Notes under the pieces: generated by a model
What the model was told of the DNA's origin: nothing
Database searches by the model: none
Seen by the model: only the letters and a program-made list of their open reading frames with translations
In this document: in pieces, positions 8,599-18,561 of the stretch
Layout: every line of letters begins with the position of its first letter
Position numbering within the stretch: the stretch's first letter is position 1
Program-made: the position numbers and the translations under genes
NCBI GenBank assembly: GCA_013141015.1
Contig: JABFRT010000036.1
Location: forward strand, 87,301 to 151,300
DNA length: 64,000 nt
Direction: 5' to 3'
Source: Hyphomicrobium sp.
GTDB lineage: Bacteria; Pseudomonadota; Alphaproteobacteria; Rhizobiales; Hyphomicrobiaceae

Positions 8599-10408
8599 GC
8601 GCCTCGCGCCGGACCCGCCAGACGCGGAACAGCGTGGCCGGGTTATCGAGCGTGACGGGTTCTAGAAACGCAGGTGCGCGGCTTGCTACCAAGTTGGCGC
8701 GCAGCGTGCCCTGCCATTGCAGCTCGGTGACGAACGGGTCGTCGAGGCCCTTACAGGTCACGACATAGTCAATCTTTTCGCGCGCCAGCAGTCTTGCGGC
8801 TTCTGCGTCCGTACGGCTCGCGAAGATGTGGTGATTGGCGATGATCGCATCCGCGATGCGGTGATACGGAGCTGACAAAACGCGGTGCGGCGTCACCGCT
8901 GTCACATACGCTCCAAGATCAATGCGGGCGGCTATCAAGCCCGGCGGCAAGGCTGCAAGATCGCGGACGGCGGAATTGGTCTCACAGGCTTCAGCCCCGA
9001 TCCGCACACTCTCATTCACAATCACGGGCGCCGCGAAAGCCTTTTGCATCCGCGCAGAAACGCCGAGCAGGGCTGCTTGGCTCATCAGCACGGCAACAAA
9101 GGCTTGCACTGCGACTGGGCTGACGTCAGGCGTGCCGCGCAGCGTTGCGATCCAGCAGGCGATTGGGGCAATCGCGAGGAAGCTCGCATAAGAGATGTAC
9201 TTATACTGCCAGCACGCAAAGGCCGTGAACGCCAGCGTGGCGGCCAATAAAAACAGATCGGCTGGTTTGCGCGTGGTGGCCAAGCGCTGGGCTTGTGCTG
9301 CAATACCAATCGCAAAGAATGCGATCAGCCCGAGCGACTGTTCGATTTTACCAGTAAGCAGGTCGCGGAGAATGCTGCGCGTCTCGGCCACATAGTCGAG
9401 CCAGACAGGCTTTAATTCGGCGGGTAACTGGCCCATGGGACCGGCAAGGCATTTCGGCTCCAGCGCGCCATAGACGATGAGGCCGACAACGGCGCCAGCA
9501 CCCGCAATCGCGAAGCGCACGGGCACGCTCCAATCGCGCGCTGGCGAGAGAGCTGTGATAAGTCCAGATCCGGCAATAGTGCTCAGCGCGACAAGGTTCA
9601 GCGAGATCGCGTCGCAGCGGATATCCATCCAGCGCGATGGCGGTATGGTCAGCAGAAATCCGCACGCCAATGTCAGCATCATCGCGATTGTGAAGCCGCG
9701 CGCGGGGTTGGCTTGACCGCGCGCCACCAATCCCCACAGTGCCGCAAACACGGCAAGCGCCGCCGCAGGTGCCAACGCTTCGAACCCGATGACTAACGAC
9801 AAGCCGCTGAGAGCGCCCGCCAAACGCCAAGAGTATAAAGAAGCCGGGTTCGCCCACATCAAAAGCGCAGCCGAAACGGTCGCGGCGATCATCACGTTGT
9901 GGTGGTCGATGCGGCCGACGTCGAATTGATAGAGCCCAAGCGGGCAAAGAACAGTGAGCGCCAATGCTATTGCGCCCGCGGACTGGCCCGCAACGCGCGT
10001 CACGGTTTGCTGCAAGGTCCACAGCAGCGGCGCAAGCACGATCAGCGGCCAGACCGCGCGTGCCACGAGTTCGGCGGTTGCAACAGGCATCACAAGTTTC
10101 AGCGCCGCGATGATTGCGGCAATCGGCAGATCGATCAGCCGCGACCAGTGCGAGAGCATGCCCCCCGTGCCGCCCATGGTCATCGTCGTTGTGTCGAACC
10201 ACGGCGCACCGTTCATGAATTCGCGCACCGCAACCAGCCGCGTCGCGTCATCCATGTCGCCAAGAAAATTGCTCATGCCCTGGCCGGTGGTCAGCACGGC
10301 GCGCACGGCGATAACGGCAAACGCCAGCGCCCACCAGCCCCAAGCGGGCAGGGCGGCGAGGCGCCAGCTGAGCCTATCGGCTTTGGCGGTGTGCGCGGCG
10401 GCGGTCAT
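8582..10408 (-). CDS. Multi-spanning GT-C-type membrane protein (STT3/PMT-like)
   Basis: 608 residues with about eleven to twelve hydrophobic segments and a soluble C-terminal domain of roughly 130 residues. After the first membrane segment comes an acidic loop 'LGDMDDATRL' followed by 'GAPWFDTTTMTMGG', resembling the luminal acidic motif and W-Y-D loop of STT3/oligosaccharyltransferase-type GT-C enzymes; a second polar motif 'DVGRIDHHN' follows TM4–5. This would transfer a sugar from a polyprenyl-phosphate donor on the periplasmic side. A frame extends to 10489, but ATG 10408 has AAGGG upstream and begins right before the first helix. Specific substrate unknown; the GT-C call is inference from topology and motifs. 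Confidence 0.6.
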   Translation of the reverse strand: MTAAAHTAKADRLSWRLAALPAWGWWALAFAVIAVRAVLTTGQGMSNFLGDMDDATRLVAVREFMNGAPWFDTTTMTMGGTGGMLSHWSRLIDLPIAAIIAALKLVMPVATAELVARAVWPLIVLAPLLWTLQQTVTRVAGQSAGAIALALTVLCPLGLYQFDVGRIDHHNVMIAATVSAALLMWANPASLYSWRLAGALSGLSLVIGFEALAPAAALAVFAALWGLVARGQANPARGFTIAMMLTLACGFLLTIPPSRWMDIRCDAISLNLVALSTIAGSGLITALSPARDWSVPVRFAIAGAGAVVGLIVYGALEPKCLAGPMGQLPAELKPVWLDYVAETRSILRDLLTGKIEQSLGLIAFFAIGIAAQAQRLATTRKPADLFLLAATLAFTAFACWQYKYISYASFLAIAPIACWIATLRGTPDVSPVAVQAFVAVLMSQAALLGVSARMQKAFAAPVIVNESVRIGAEACETNSAVRDLAALPPGLIAARIDLGAYVTAVTPHRVLSAPYHRIADAIIANHHIFASRTDAEAARLLAREKIDYVVTCKGLDDPFVTELQWQGTLRANLVASRAPAFLEPVTLDNPATLFRVWRVRREALNLQP

Positions 10409-10664
10409 AGAGGTCCCTTCACAAACCTCAGGCGACCTTACTGGTGCGGCCTTAGAGGACGGTAAATGGCGGGGAAACGAAATGCTCATCGCTGCTAACC
10501 GCCGCGCTGATCGGCAGGGTGCATCAAAATTGCGCCAACCCCTCAGCCTTTATTTACCCTTCCTGCCTAGTCTGGCGAGGACGGCCGTCGGAGCGCGTTG
10601 TGCGCACTCTGCCGTCGCGTTTTGGTGTGGCTGCGTTGGTGGCCAGTGAAGGCAGGCGTCGCGA

Positions 10665-12185
10665 ATGACACATAGTGAAGTCTTTGTTATCGGTGCAGGC
10701 CCCGCAGGCCTCACCGCGTCGTACCTGCTCACCAAACAAGGCATCTCGGCAACCGTGATCGAAGCCGATCCGGTGTTTGTCGGCGGCATCAGCCGTACAG
10801 CCAACTATAAAGATTTCCTTTTCGACATCGGCGGCCACCGGTTCTTTTCGAAATCCAAGGAAGTCGTCGATTTGTGGAAAGAAATCCTGCCGCAGGATTT
10901 CATTTCGCGTCCGCGCTTGAGCCGCATCTACTACGACGGCAAATACTATTCGTACCCGCTGAAAGCCTTCGAAGCGCTCGGCAACCTCGGCGTCATCGAA
11001 AGCTCGATGTGCGTGTTGTCGTTCATGTACAAGCAGGCTTTCCCGAACGAAAAGCCGGAGACGTTCCACGATTGGGTGGCGAACCAGTTCGGCGAGCGCC
11101 TGTTCTCGATCTTCTTCAAAACCTACACCGAAAAAGTGTGGGGCATGAGCTGCGATGAAATCTCAGCCGACTGGGCGGCACAGCGCATCAAGGGTCTCGA
11201 TTTGTGGACCGCAATGTCGAGCGCGCTTCGCAATTCGATCGCGCCGAAAGGCTTCAAGGACGGCACCAAGGCCCATGATGGCCAGGTGATCAAGACGCTG
11301 ATCGACAGCTTCGAATACCCGCGCAAGGGCCCGGGCATGATGTGGGATGCGGCTGCCCGCAAAACGCGCGAGCAGGGCGGCACTATCCATATGGGCACGC
11401 GCCTGATGGGCCTCACGTTCGACAAGGAATCGGGCCTGTGGACAATCACCGCGCATAAGCAAGACGGCGAAGTGCTGACGTTCACAGCCAAGCACGTGAT
11501 TTCTTCCGCGCCGATGACCGAGCTTGTCAACAGCTTCACGGTCAAGCCGAAATGCGCGGAAACAGCGGCAAAGCTACGCTATCGCGATTTTATCACAGTC
11601 GCGGTGGTCGTTGATAAGCCGGACCTGTTCCCGGACAATTGGATTTACATTCACGAGCCGAGCGTCAAAGTCGGCCGCATCCAGAACTTCCGCTCCTGGT
11701 CGCCGGAAATGGTGCCGGACGAAAAACTCGCCTGCCTCGGGTTGGAATACTTCTGCTTCGAAGGCGATGGCCTTTGGAATGCGCCGGATGAAGAACTGAT
11801 CGCGCTCGCCAAGAAAGAGCTGGCGATCATTGGTCTTGCAACTGAAGACGAATGCATCGACGGCTGCGTGGTCCGCCAGAAGAAGGCCTATCCGGTCTAC
11901 GACGAAGGCTACAAGCAGAACGTCGAAGCGATCCGCGCGGACCTTGCGGAAAACTATCCGACGCTGCACATGGTCGGCCGCAACGGCATGCACAAGTACA
12001 ACAACCAAGACCACGCGATGATGACGTCAATGTTGACGGTCAAGAACATCGTTGCCGGAGAAATGCAATTCGATATCTGGAACGTCAACGAAGACGCCGA
12101 GTATCACGAAGCAGGTGATTCCGGCACGCAAGAAGCCTTGAAGAGCGTGCGCATGGTTCCGCGCCGCGTAGGGACGGCGGCGTGA
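10665..12185 (+). CDS. NAD(P)/FAD-dependent oxidoreductase, UDP-galactopyranose-mutase-like
   Basis: 506 residues. An N-terminal FAD-binding motif 'VIGAGPAGLTASYLL' (residues 8–22) is followed by an E-A-D ribose-binding end of beta-2 and 'GGHRFFSKS' near residue 50. The family is related to protoporphyrinogen oxidases and UDP-galactopyranose mutases and is usually found in polysaccharide loci. First gene of a plus-strand run with a GtrA protein (4-bp overlap) and a TylF-like methyltransferase, and divergent from a GT-C membrane protein, so a nucleotide- or lipid-linked sugar substrate is likely. The actual reaction cannot be told from sequence. Confidence 0.7.
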   Translation: MTHSEVFVIGAGPAGLTASYLLTKQGISATVIEADPVFVGGISRTANYKDFLFDIGGHRFFSKSKEVVDLWKEILPQDFISRPRLSRIYYDGKYYSYPLKAFEALGNLGVIESSMCVLSFMYKQAFPNEKPETFHDWVANQFGERLFSIFFKTYTEKVWGMSCDEISADWAAQRIKGLDLWTAMSSALRNSIAPKGFKDGTKAHDGQVIKTLIDSFEYPRKGPGMMWDAAARKTREQGGTIHMGTRLMGLTFDKESGLWTITAHKQDGEVLTFTAKHVISSAPMTELVNSFTVKPKCAETAAKLRYRDFITVAVVVDKPDLFPDNWIYIHEPSVKVGRIQNFRSWSPEMVPDEKLACLGLEYFCFEGDGLWNAPDEELIALAKKELAIIGLATEDECIDGCVVRQKKAYPVYDEGYKQNVEAIRADLAENYPTLHMVGRNGMHKYNNQDHAMMTSMLTVKNIVAGEMQFDIWNVNEDAEYHEAGDSGTQEALKSVRMVPRRVGTAA

Positions 12186-12664
12186 CACGTGCGATGAAAG
12201 ACAAGCTCAAAGAGCTGCTCGCCAGCCATAGCGCCGAGGTCCGCCAATTCGCCGGATACGTCGCGGTCAGCGGGGCGGCGCTGTGCGTCGACTTCTCGAT
12301 CTATTGGGCGCTGCTCAGCGTGGCGCACTACGCTTTCATCGCAGCGGCTGGCGGCTATGTTTGCGGTGTTCTTTCCCACTACATGATGTCGTCGCGCGTG
12401 GTGTTCCGCGACCGCTTCGACAAGCGCGGCGTCGTTGAAGAAGCGCCAACCGTCGTCAAGTTCTTTGCGGCGGGCGCATCGGGCCTCGTCGTGACTGCGA
12501 TTGTCGTCGGCGTGCTCGCCGACATGATGGGCGTGCATCCGCTGATCGCCAAAATCTGCGCCGCCGGTTGCTCGTTTACAGTCGTGTTCCTAAGCCTGCG
12601 CTTCTTCGTGTTCAATCACGCACCTAAGAATTCAACGCCGGATACAGCCGCGGCTGCCGCCTGA
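12182..12664 (+). CDS. GtrA-family membrane protein
   Basis: 160 residues with four predicted membrane helices (about 20–45, 50–70, 95–118, 122–142), the size and topology of GtrA/DPMS1-like proteins. These help move or hold polyprenyl-phosphate-linked sugars across the inner membrane for a periplasmic glycosyltransferase. GTG start overlaps the stop of the flavoprotein gene (GTGA), implying translational coupling; an ATG at 12194 is an alternative. The GT-C protein encoded divergently at 10.4 kb is a plausible acceptor of the flipped donor (inference). Confidence 0.85.
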   Translation: MTRAMKDKLKELLASHSAEVRQFAGYVAVSGAALCVDFSIYWALLSVAHYAFIAAAGGYVCGVLSHYMMSSRVVFRDRFDKRGVVEEAPTVVKFFAAGASGLVVTAIVVGVLADMMGVHPLIAKICAAGCSFTVVFLSLRFFVFNHAPKNSTPDTAAAAA

Positions 12665-12675
12665 GAGAGGCCAAA

Positions 12676-13374
12676 ATGTTCGTTGCAAACTATGGTCTGA
12701 AAAGCCTGGTGCAGAAAGCGGCAATGGTTGCCCGGCTGCCACTCGCCTATTCGCAAGATCACCCTTACACAGGCCTCAAAGAGCGGGCCCACAAAGATAC
12801 GCTCGATTTCATCACGGCCGTGATGCCGGATAGCTTAGCGTTCGATACACCGCGCGAATTGATGCAGTATGCGCTGTCCCGCGCTACCATCGACGGCATC
12901 TATGCTGAGTTCGGCGTCAATGAAGGCGGCACGATTAGTTACATCGCCAAACAGAAGCCAACCAAAACCATTCACGGCTTCGACAGCTTCGAAGGCCTGC
13001 CGGAAGACTGGACTGGCAATGCCATGTACGCCGGCTATTTCAACCGCAAAGGCCGCATGCCGAAAGTGCCGGCAAACGTCCAGCTGCATCGCGGCTGGTT
13101 CAACGCTTCGACGCCAAAGTTTGCAGCTGAACACAAGGGTCCGCTGGCGTTCTTGCACGTCGATTGCGATCTCTACTCATCGACCGCCGATATTTTTGCG
13201 AATCTCGGTGATCGCATCGTGCCCGGCACCGTCATCATGTTCGACGAATACTTCAACTATCCGAATTGGCAGGCTCATGAGCACAAGGCGTTCATGGAAT
13301 TTCAAGCTTCCTCCGGTAACAAGTTCAAGTCACTCGGCTACTCGATCCAGCAGATCGCCGTCATCGCGCTTTGA
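12676..13374 (+). CDS. TylF/MycF-like class I SAM methyltransferase
   Basis: 232 residues. The segment 'DGIYAEFGVNEGGTI' is the SAM-binding loop of the macrocin O-methyltransferase (TylF) superfamily, and 'FLHVDCDLYSST' plus 'GTVIMFDEYF' give the metal- and substrate-binding acidic residues typical of it. Such enzymes methylate sugar hydroxyls. The gene follows the GtrA gene by 11 bp with an AGAGAGG ribosome site, so it is the third member of the same operon, which ends at a strong terminator. Substrate unknown; methylation of a surface sugar is the likely role. Confidence 0.8.
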   Translation: MFVANYGLKSLVQKAAMVARLPLAYSQDHPYTGLKERAHKDTLDFITAVMPDSLAFDTPRELMQYALSRATIDGIYAEFGVNEGGTISYIAKQKPTKTIHGFDSFEGLPEDWTGNAMYAGYFNRKGRMPKVPANVQLHRGWFNASTPKFAAEHKGPLAFLHVDCDLYSSTADIFANLGDRIVPGTVIMFDEYFNYPNWQAHEHKAFMEFQASSGNKFKSLGYSIQQIAVIAL

Positions 13375-13411
13375 TCGGCTGGTCAGCCGCAAAAGTTTAG
13401 TGTTGCGTCTT

Positions 13412-13444
13412 AAACCCCGTGCCCCTGTGGCGCGGGGTTTTTTG
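13412..13444 (+). terminator. Rho-independent terminator after the TylF-like gene
   Basis: A 12-bp stem (AAACCCCGTGCC with GGCGCGGGGTTT, one G·T pair) closes a five-base loop and is followed by a run of T. It lies 38 bp after the stop codon and ends the flavoprotein–GtrA–methyltransferase operon. Confidence 0.93.
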
Positions 13445-13512
13445 TTTGTGCGCTTGAGGATGCAGGCCAATCACGGTACGCAACTGGTTCGCTTGCCAAT
13501 GCAGGATCCAAG

Positions 13513-13986
13513 ATGCCCGCTCACCGACCGAACTACTGGCTCTTCAAATCTGAACCCGATGCATTCTCGTGGGATAACCTCGTCGCTAACGGCGATGCGG
13601 GCGAACCGTGGGAAGGCGTGCGCAATTACTTGGCGCGGAATACCATGCGCCAGATGAAAATCGGTGATCTCGGGTTCTTCTATCACTCGAACATTGGGCT
13701 GGAAGTGGTCGGCATCTGCAAGGTCGTGGCGCTCGCTCACCCGGATGCCAGCGACGGCACTGGCAAATGGGAGTGCGTGGACGTGACGGCCGTGTGCCCG
13801 ATGCCCAAACCTGTCACGCTCGCCGCCGTCAAGGCCAACCCGAAGCTCGCCAAAATGGCGCTTGTCACGTCAATGCGGCTGTCGGTGCAGCCGGTCACAC
13901 CTGACGAATGGGCCGAGGTCTGCCGGATGGGTGGCGTGACGGGCGGGCTTAATAACGGCAAAGCACAAAAAAAGCAGCGAGCCTAA
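13513..13986 (+). CDS. EVE domain-containing protein (PUA-like fold)
   Basis: 157 residues, a single EVE domain. The start 'NYWLFKSEPDAFSWDNL' and the 'EPWEGVRNYLARNTM' segment are family hallmarks; the domain is thought to bind modified bases in RNA or DNA. The position between the operon terminator and an EtfB-methyltransferase-like gene does not suggest a defence system, where other EVE proteins occur. RBS AGGA precedes the ATG. Family assignment is firm; function in this cell is not known. Confidence 0.88.
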   Translation: MPAHRPNYWLFKSEPDAFSWDNLVANGDAGEPWEGVRNYLARNTMRQMKIGDLGFFYHSNIGLEVVGICKVVALAHPDASDGTGKWECVDVTAVCPMPKPVTLAAVKANPKLAKMALVTSMRLSVQPVTPDEWAEVCRMGGVTGGLNNGKAQKKQRA

Positions 13987-14057
13987 GCTGCGCGAAACCA
14001 CGGCATCATTCGCAACCGGACCAGTCCCGGCAGCGCTCAAAGAAAGTTGGATCGTGC

Positions 14058-14732
14058 ATGGCCAAGTCTGACGCGCATCAGACGAATAGCCCGCTGTCGC
14101 ATGACGCCTTCATCCGGGCCAACACCCGCCTGCTGTCGCCCCCGCTGGTCCCGGAAATCCGCCTGCACTTGGCCGAAGAATCCGTGCCGATCTGGCAGAA
14201 GACCGAGGACGAGCTCGGTGAAATGAACGTGCCGCCGCCGTTCTGGGCGTTCGCTTGGGCCGGTGGGCAGGCGCTTGCGCGCTATCTGCTAGACCACCCC
14301 GCCACCTGCGCCGGACACAACGTGATCGACCTTGGTGCCGGCTCGGGGTTGACCGCGATTGCCGCCGCGATGACTGGCGCGCGTTCTGTATTAGCGGCCG
14401 ATATCGATGAATTTGCGCGGGCGTCTTGCAATCTAAACGCTGCAGCCAATGGCGTTGCGTTCGACGTGACGGGGGAGGATCTTTTGGCCGGGCCCGCACG
14501 GGCGACGGGCGTCGTACTGGTTGGTGACCTATTCTATGAGCGCACCCTGGCCGACCGAGTGCTCGCTTACATCGATGCCGCAAAAACAAGCGGTGCCACA
14601 GTTTTCATCGGCGATCCGCAGCGCAGCTACTTCCCGCGGGACCGGTTTACCTCGCTGACTACCTACCAGGTGCCCGTGACGCGGGAATTGGAAGATGCCG
14701 AGGTCAAGAAAACCGCAGTTTGGCGGGCCTAG
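14058..14732 (+). CDS. Class I SAM methyltransferase, COG3897/EtfB-lysine-methyltransferase type
   Basis: 224 residues. After an N-terminal helical part, 'NVIDLGAGSGLTAIAAAMTG' forms the SAM-binding loop, 'LAADIDEFA' ends strand beta-2, and 'VVLVGDLFYE' stands at the D-x-F-Y position typical of the seven-beta-strand lysine methyltransferases related to mammalian ETFB-KMT. Agrobacterium homologues methylate the beta subunit of electron-transfer flavoprotein. A role on EtfB is therefore the best guess, from family knowledge only. Followed by acs 118 bp later on the same strand. Confidence 0.75.
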   Translation: MAKSDAHQTNSPLSHDAFIRANTRLLSPPLVPEIRLHLAEESVPIWQKTEDELGEMNVPPPFWAFAWAGGQALARYLLDHPATCAGHNVIDLGAGSGLTAIAAAMTGARSVLAADIDEFARASCNLNAAANGVAFDVTGEDLLAGPARATGVVLVGDLFYERTLADRVLAYIDAAKTSGATVFIGDPQRSYFPRDRFTSLTTYQVPVTRELEDAEVKKTAVWRA

Positions 14733-14850
14733 GGTTTTGGTCTGAATTCCCTAAACTTTAGACCTACGAACATGTTGTCGCGAGGCCACAGACCCCGCAT
14801 AATGGCCGGACACGGCCGCAGATCAGACGGCCGACCCGAGGAGAACGCGC

Positions 14851-16791
<1,941 letters not shown>

Positions 16792-16819
16792 GGGCGCCGG
16801 GAAACCGGGCCAAAATTCG

Positions 16820-16857
16820 AAAAGGGCACGGCTTAATGGCCGTGCCCTTTGTCATTT
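16820..16857 (+). terminator. Rho-independent terminator after acs, probably bidirectional
   Basis: A 12-bp perfect stem (AAAGGGCACGGC with GCCGTGCCCTTT) with a six-base loop, an A-run on one side and GTCATTTT on the other. It sits between the convergent acs and TadG-like genes and could serve both, though the T-run is better for acs. Confidence 0.88.
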
Positions 16858-16875
16858 TAGCCCGTTCAATTTGGC

Positions 16876-18198
16876 TCAGCTGGCAACACGAAGCGTATTC
16901 AGCTTTTCGACGATGGCCTTGAATGAAGCTTTGAGGTCCGGGCCTGTCTTTGCGTCGAAGAAGTTGCTCGGGCCAGATGCGCATTGTTCCAGTTCTGCGA
17001 GCGCGCGCGCGTCATAGAGTGCAAATCCAATTGTGAATACCTGAATATTCTTGCCCTTGATTGCATTGCACAAGGCGTCGAATTGAGCATACGATTCATC
17101 AGCTTGAACCGAGTCCGATGAGCTGCCGGTCAAGTAGGACGTGTTGAATTCACCGTCCGTCATAATAATCATCGACTTCTTGACGTTGGGGTCGGTGTAG
17201 GGCTTCGGCGCGCTTGCAGCCGGCAATACGCTTGCCCATTCGGGCGACAACAAATACCAGCCCCAGGCCGTGCCGATATGCCCGGCCGTCGCACCTGACG
17301 CAAGATAGCTGTCAATCGTGTCCTTGACCTCTTGCTGCTGGCTCTTGCCTTGCAGCGGAAGCACGGTAGGAGACGGGCAATTGTAACGGCTGGGCTTGGG
17401 GTCCGTGGTCACATTCGGCAGTTTGTCGATGCCGATTGGAGCCGCATCTGTTGCTGCATGCACGCCCTGACGTTCAACCACACAGGTGTCTTGATCAACA
17501 CCTGCAACGTCCTTGCATTTCCATTCGTGGTGATCCCAAGAGCACACAGTTGTTGCCGGAACGTTGGTAACGGCAGAGGCCAAAGCGCCCGCGTTAACGG
17601 ACGCAGAGTAGGGTGCAAGCGCAATGCGCACGCCATCTTCTGAGATTGAACCATTGTACAATTCGTCAATGACGTCCTTGGCTGCCGACTTCAGGTCCGT
17701 CAGTTTGTTAGCCGAGTTCATCGAGCCGGTGATATCGAGAACCATTGAGATTTCGACTTTTTTCATGTCGAACACGACTTTCGATTTCAGCGCAACATTC
17801 ACCGCCGATGAATCGCGGATCAGATTGGAAAACATGGTTGGAAGCGACGCGCCGCCGATCATTTCGACACTGTTTTTCGTCCTGTCAATGGTCACGGTTG
17901 GCGTTTGAAGGCTGTTGGCCGTAACGCCGGTCTTTGCCATTGACGCAGTGAAATGGGCGATCGCCATTGTTTGCAGGTCGGCGTCGTTGACAGTGTCGTC
18001 GGGCAGTAGCTTGGCGCCAGCCAGCGCCGCGGCGTCGAGTGCCTGCTGCATGCGGGACGTGTAGTTGTAGTAACGGGACGTGTCGATCGCCAAGCCTGTC
18101 AGACCAAGCAGAACGATGCAGCTCAAGCCAAAGAGAATAGCAACTGTACCTTCGCGGTCATTGGCAAAATCACGGGACAGCTTGCGGAGCGCGTGCAT
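16876..18198 (-). CDS. TadG-like pilus/secretion protein with von Willebrand A domain (paralogue 1)
   Basis: 440 residues. 'DREGTVAILFGLS' followed by one membrane helix (about 17–40) is the TadE/TadG N-terminal pattern, after which the protein is exported. 'SMVLDITGSMNS' near residue 155 is a vWA metal-site (MIDAS) DxTGS motif and 'MIIMTDGEFNTSY' gives the later Asp. The ATG at 18198 has GAGG six bases upstream; the longer frame to 18210 would use TTG. No other tad gene is in the window. It is about 360 bp downstream of a paralogue on the same strand and appears to be transcribed separately. Role in a pilus or envelope complex is inference. Confidence 0.75.
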   Translation of the reverse strand: MHALRKLSRDFANDREGTVAILFGLSCIVLLGLTGLAIDTSRYYNYTSRMQQALDAAALAGAKLLPDDTVNDADLQTMAIAHFTASMAKTGVTANSLQTPTVTIDRTKNSVEMIGGASLPTMFSNLIRDSSAVNVALKSKVVFDMKKVEISMVLDITGSMNSANKLTDLKSAAKDVIDELYNGSISEDGVRIALAPYSASVNAGALASAVTNVPATTVCSWDHHEWKCKDVAGVDQDTCVVERQGVHAATDAAPIGIDKLPNVTTDPKPSRYNCPSPTVLPLQGKSQQQEVKDTIDSYLASGATAGHIGTAWGWYLLSPEWASVLPAASAPKPYTDPNVKKSMIIMTDGEFNTSYLTGSSSDSVQADESYAQFDALCNAIKGKNIQVFTIGFALYDARALAELEQCASGPSNFFDAKTGPDLKASFKAIVEKLNTLRVAS

Positions 18199-18561
18199 GT
18201 GTAACCTCAATTGGCAGTTTGCGGATAGGTGCCGTCGAGGTTTGCATAAAACACCGTTTAAATTGTTACTGCGAAAAATGCTGGAGAATTAAATGTAGAC
18301 CAATGGTTTTTATTGTGTTCCGGATTGGATTGAATTTGAGCAAAGTTGCCAGAATTAAACAGCGGTTCATAAAAATTTACGCAATATATCCCGATGCCAG
18401 CGTTGCGTTTTGAGCCGTATCGTTCCGCTTCTGCGCAGCCGGGTGCCGGGCCTTTGGTGAAGAATTGCCGAATTGAGACAGGATGTGCCGGAATGAAAAA
18501 CGCCGGGCGCCGAATATTGGCGTCCCGGCGTCGTTTTTTGTGGCCTTGTTCGGTCCACCAA
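18199..18561. other. Intergenic region between the two TadG-like genes
   Basis: About 360 bases. It is clearly richer in A/T than the surroundings between 18240 and 18400, as expected for a promoter of the downstream TadG-like gene, and it contains the terminator of the upstream paralogue at 18495–18531. I see no coding frame in it. Confidence 0.6.
18495..18531 (-). terminator. Rho-independent terminator of TadG-like paralogue 2
   Basis: On the minus strand: ACGCCGGGACGCC, loop, GGCGCCCGGCGT, then TTTTTC. The stem has one A–C mismatch. A T-run also follows on the plus strand, so it could act in both directions. It lies 31 bp beyond the stop codon at 18562. Confidence 0.85.
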
